From an uncultured Erysipelotrichaceae bacterium (GTDB lineage Bacteria > Bacillota_I > Bacilli_A > RF39 > UBA660), in NCBI GenBank assembly GCA_902783345.1, contig CACZQI010000040.1:1-15099 (forward strand): a stretch of 15,099 bases of DNA. The letters are read 5' to 3'. The notes under the pieces are model-generated. The model saw only the letters and a program-made list of their open reading frames with translations. It was not told where the DNA came from and searched no databases. The position numbers and the translations under genes are program-made. Positions 13,292 to 15,099 of the stretch are shown one piece after another; the first letter of the stretch is position 1, and every line of letters begins with the position of its first letter.

Positions 13292-13665
13292 TAAACTATT
13301 GTTGCTTCATTAGAATTTGTTGTATTTCGATTATTACGATTACTCTTTTCTCTATTTCTAGCAGCTTCTATATAATCAGGATTAGCATTATTCCAACAAG
13401 CTGAAACATCATTACTTTGACCTAAAGCATTAAGAGTTAAATTAACAATAGCAGGTATAAATAAAATAATAAGTGCTGCTATAAGTCTTTTACTAACAAC
13501 TGGCATTACCTTTTTAATATCCCCAGGATTACTAATAAGTTTATAAGCATCCATAGTAATTGTAAATATTAAAATAATTGGCACTATTAAACATACTATC
13601 TTAAAAATATTTTTTAAAATATATAAGGCTTGTAAAAAACCTGAACTTGTACAAATATCTACCAT
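13288..13665 (-). CDS. Two-helix VirB2/TrbC-like membrane protein
   Basis: A 125-residue protein. The open frame extends to a GTG at 13674, but that GTG lies within the ribosome-binding site AGGTGAT of the ATG at 13663-13665, which is chosen here (MVDICTSSGF). There are two membrane helices at about 19-41 and 60-81, joined by a basic loop (KLISNPGDIKKVMPVVSKR) that should face the cytoplasm, putting both ends outside. Cys5 and Cys90 (SACW) would then be extracellular and could pair. The tail is an Asn/Arg/Ser-rich hydrophilic stretch. The layout and the IPAIVNLTLNALG helix resemble TrbC/VirB2-type pilin-like proteins common in Bacillota, but no secretion genes are nearby. The function is unknown. 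It has an extended -10 promoter (TGTTAAAAT, 13683-13691). Confidence 0.75.
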   Translation of the reverse strand: MVDICTSSGFLQALYILKNIFKIVCLIVPIILIFTITMDAYKLISNPGDIKKVMPVVSKRLIAALIILFIPAIVNLTLNALGQSNDVSACWNNANPDYIEAARNREKSNRNNRNTTNSNEATIVY

Positions 13666-13682
13666 TTTAATCACCTACAATT

Positions 13683-13691
13683 ATTTTAACA
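13683..13691 (-). promoter_or_regulatory. Extended -10 promoter of the two-helix membrane protein gene
   Basis: TGTTAAAAT on the minus strand, start near 13676, directly before AGGTGAT. It lies back to back with the tRNA-Arg promoter, the two -10 boxes being about 32 bases apart. Confidence 0.45.
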
Positions 13692-13717
13692 TAAACGTAT
13701 CTATTTTGGTAGAAAAA

Positions 13718-13726
13718 TGTTATAAT
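13718..13726 (+). promoter_or_regulatory. Extended -10 promoter of tRNA-Arg(CCT)
   Basis: TGTTATAAT on the plus strand is a perfect extended -10, ending 13 bases before the mature tRNA. No good -35 at 17 bases is visible. Confidence 0.6.
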
Positions 13727-13739
13727 GAATAAGTAATTT

Positions 13740-13818
13740 GTCCTCGTAGCTCATTAGGATAGAGCGCGGCCCTCCTAAGGCCGGTCTTGGGGTGGTTCGA
13801 ATCCACTCGGGGACGCCA
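13740..13818 (+). tRNA. tRNA-Arg (anticodon CCT)
   Basis: A 79-base cloverleaf: acceptor GTCCTCG/CGGGGAC with one G-T pair, D stem GCTC/GAGC with a 9-base loop, anticodon stem CGGCC/GGCCG, loop CTCCTAA (anticodon at 13774-13776), 7-base variable loop, T arm GGTGG-TTCGAAT-CCACT, discriminator G and encoded CCA. It decodes AGG. It is the most GC-rich stretch in the window. Confidence 0.96.
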
Positions 13819-13827
13819 TATAAAAAT

Positions 13828-13872
13828 AAAAGTGATATTTCAAAAATACTAAATACGAAATATCACTTTTTT
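13828..13872. terminator. Strong bidirectional terminator between tRNA-Arg and rny
   Basis: A perfect 14-bp stem (AAAAGTGATATTTC 13828-13841 with its complement 13857-13870) around a 15-base loop, followed by T on the plus strand. The A-rich left side gives TTTTATTTTTA on the minus strand, so it can end both the tRNA and the convergent rny transcript. Confidence 0.85.
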
Positions 13873-13889
13873 ATTTGTAAAAAAGAGGC

Positions 13890-15099
13890 TTATTTTGCCT
13901 CTTCTTGTGCTCTAGTTTCTCTTATTACAGTTATCTTTATTGTACCAGGATATTGCATTTCTGATTCAATTTTTTCTTTCATTTCACGAGCAATCTTAAA
14001 TGATGTTAAATCATCTATTTCATCTGGTTTTACAATAACTCTAACTTCACGACCTGCTTGCATTGCATATGTTTTTTCAACACCTTCAAAACTATTACCA
14101 ATGTTTTCAAGTTCTTCTAAACGTTTAATATAGTTTTCAAGAGAATCATTTCTTGCTCCAGGTCTTGCAGCTGATAAAGTATCAGCAATATGAACAAGTA
14201 CTGCTATTACGCTATTTGCTTCATCATCACCATGATGTGATTCAATTGAGTTAATAATTGTTTCTGATTCACCATATTTTTTTGCTAAATCAGCTCCTAT
14301 TTGAACATGGCTTCCTTCCATTTCAAAATCAATTGATTTACCAATGTCATGTAATAAACCAGCTCTTTTAGCTACACTTACATTTTCACCAAGTTCTGCT
14401 GCCATTATTCCGCATAGATGCGCAACTTCAATTGAATGTTGTAAAGCATTTTGACCATAACTAGTTCTAAAGTTTAGTTTACCAATATAGTTTACTAATT
14501 CAGGGTCTAATTTAGTAAGTCCTAGTTCATAAACTGCTTCATTACCTATTTCTGTAACTCTTGCAAACATATCTTTACATACTTTGTCATAAATCTCTTC
14601 AATTCTTGTTGGATGAATACGTCCATCTTTAATAAGTGTTTCAATAGTTTGTTTAGCTATTTCTCTTCTAAATGGATCAAATGATGAAATTACAATTGCT
14701 TCTGGAGTATCATCAATAATTAAATCAACACCAGTTACAGCTTCAATTGTACGAATGTTGCGTCCTTCTCTACCAATTAATCTACCTTTCATTTCATCAT
14801 TAGGTAAATCAATAGTACTTACTGTTTGAATAGTTGCTACGTCATTTGAATATTTTTCCATTGAATTAATAAGTAAATTTTTAGCTTTCTTATCAACTTC
14901 TAATTTTGCCTCTGCTTCTTTATCTTTGATAAATTCCGCAATTTCTTTGCTCATAGTATGTTCTACTCTTTCTAAAATCATATCATGAGCTTTTTCTTTA
15001 GAAAATTTGGCGATTTTTTCTAAAGTTTCCATTTCTTCTCTAAGAAGATCATCCATTTTTAATTCTTTTTCTTGCATATTTTTTTGTAAAGCATTTAAA
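13890..15099 (-). CDS. rny: Ribonuclease Y, C-terminal part (5' end beyond window)
   Basis: Partial gene: the frame stays open to the right edge (…LNALQKNMQEKELKMDDLL), so the Met at 15077 is internal and not the start. About 400 of the usual roughly 520 residues are present; the N-terminal membrane anchor and most of the coiled coil are missing. Visible are the KH domain with GRLIGREGRNIRTIEAVTG and the HD domain with the metal-binding His/Asp in HSIEVAHLCG and AGLLHDIGKSID, plus HVQIGADLAKKYGE, SIESHHGDDEA and the family C-terminus (YPGTIKITVIRETRAQEEAK). RNase Y is the membrane-bound endonuclease that starts mRNA decay in many Gram-positives and acts in the degradosome-like network. It ends 18 bases from the bidirectional terminator. 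Confidence 0.97.
   Translation of the reverse strand, partial: LNALQKNMQEKELKMDDLLREEMETLEKIAKFSKEKAHDMILERVEHTMSKEIAEFIKDKEAEAKLEVDKKAKNLLINSMEKYSNDVATIQTVSTIDLPNDEMKGRLIGREGRNIRTIEAVTGVDLIIDDTPEAIVISSFDPFRREIAKQTIETLIKDGRIHPTRIEEIYDKVCKDMFARVTEIGNEAVYELGLTKLDPELVNYIGKLNFRTSYGQNALQHSIEVAHLCGIMAAELGENVSVAKRAGLLHDIGKSIDFEMEGSHVQIGADLAKKYGESETIINSIESHHGDDEANSVIAVLVHIADTLSAARPGARNDSLENYIKRLEELENIGNSFEGVEKTYAMQAGREVRVIVKPDEIDDLTSFKIAREMKEKIESEMQYPGTIKITVIRETRAQEEAK

Noticed and set aside
13666..13674. GTG start for the two-helix membrane protein
   Set aside because: The GTG is part of the AGGTGAT ribosome-binding site for the ATG three codons later.
13740..13818. tRNA-Arg as attachment site of an integrated element
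   Set aside because: No integrase, no repeat of the tRNA 3' end and no foreign-looking genes; rny and mscL on either side are housekeeping.
13792..14133. 113-residue plus-strand frame across tRNA-Arg and rny
   Set aside because: It starts inside the tRNA T arm, crosses the terminator and is antisense to the RNase Y C-terminus.
1..15099. Mycoplasma-type code with TGA as tryptophan
   Set aside because: Several intact genes end naturally at TGA and conserved tryptophans are TGG.
1..15099. CRISPR array, insertion sequence or toxin-antitoxin pair
   Set aside because: No spaced direct repeats, transposase motifs or paired small toxin-like genes were found on either strand.

Overview
The window is very AT-rich and low-GC Gram-positive in character. 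It has purine-rich Shine-Dalgarno sites of the AGGTGAT/GGAGG type, an RNase Y gene, a murG-divIB(ftsQ) cell-division block, an ftsY-ylxM pair and sporulation genes. Several genes stop at TGA (the four-helix membrane protein, ftsQ, and the two-helix protein at 13288) and tryptophan is TGG, so the ordinary bacterial code is used, not the Mycoplasma code. The best guess is a spore-forming Bacillota with a compact genome, such as one of the gut Bacilli/Erysipelotrichia-like lineages. That placement is inference from gene content.

Layout. Positions 1-603 hold the 3' end of an unidentified gene and a small four-helix membrane protein, ending at a bidirectional terminator. Positions 605-4668 form a minus-strand operon in the order murG, ftsQ/divIB, queH, a prepilin-like gene, ftsY, ylxM. 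It joins peptidoglycan precursor synthesis, division and co-translational membrane targeting, with a tRNA-modification gene and an orphan pilin-like gene inserted. Positions 4669-4918 hold a transcription terminator and what looks like a decayed reading frame. Positions 4919-6368 hold an unrecognised 403-residue protein and rpoZ, separated by a terminator with a promoter directly after it.

Positions 6458-8856 are a sporulation patch. It contains a Cys/His-rich CotD-like coat protein with a sigma-K-like promoter, a short form of the GPR germination protease, and a SpoIID-type peptidoglycan lytic protein with an unusual cytoplasmic N-terminus. Positions 8902-10936 carry a DUF5661-like protein, tRNA-Thr(CGT), a deoxyinosine glycosylase of the uracil-DNA glycosylase superfamily, an NAD(P)-dependent short-chain dehydrogenase and tRNA-Thr(GGT). 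Positions 10996-13242 carry an acyl-CoA synthetase and the MscL osmotic safety valve. The right end holds a two-helix VirB2/TrbC-like protein, tRNA-Arg(CCT) and the C-terminal three quarters of RNase Y, which runs off the window.

Transcription signals are tightly packed. Several promoters are of the extended -10 type (TGnTANAAT) with little visible -35, two divergent promoter pairs sit beside tRNA genes, and twice a terminator is directly followed by, or contains part of, the next promoter. No CRISPR array, insertion sequence, phage module or integrase was seen. No complete new multi-gene system is evident. The items most worth a second look are the SpoIID N-terminal extension, the short GPR, the orphan prepilin inside the division/secretion operon and the 403-residue unknown.
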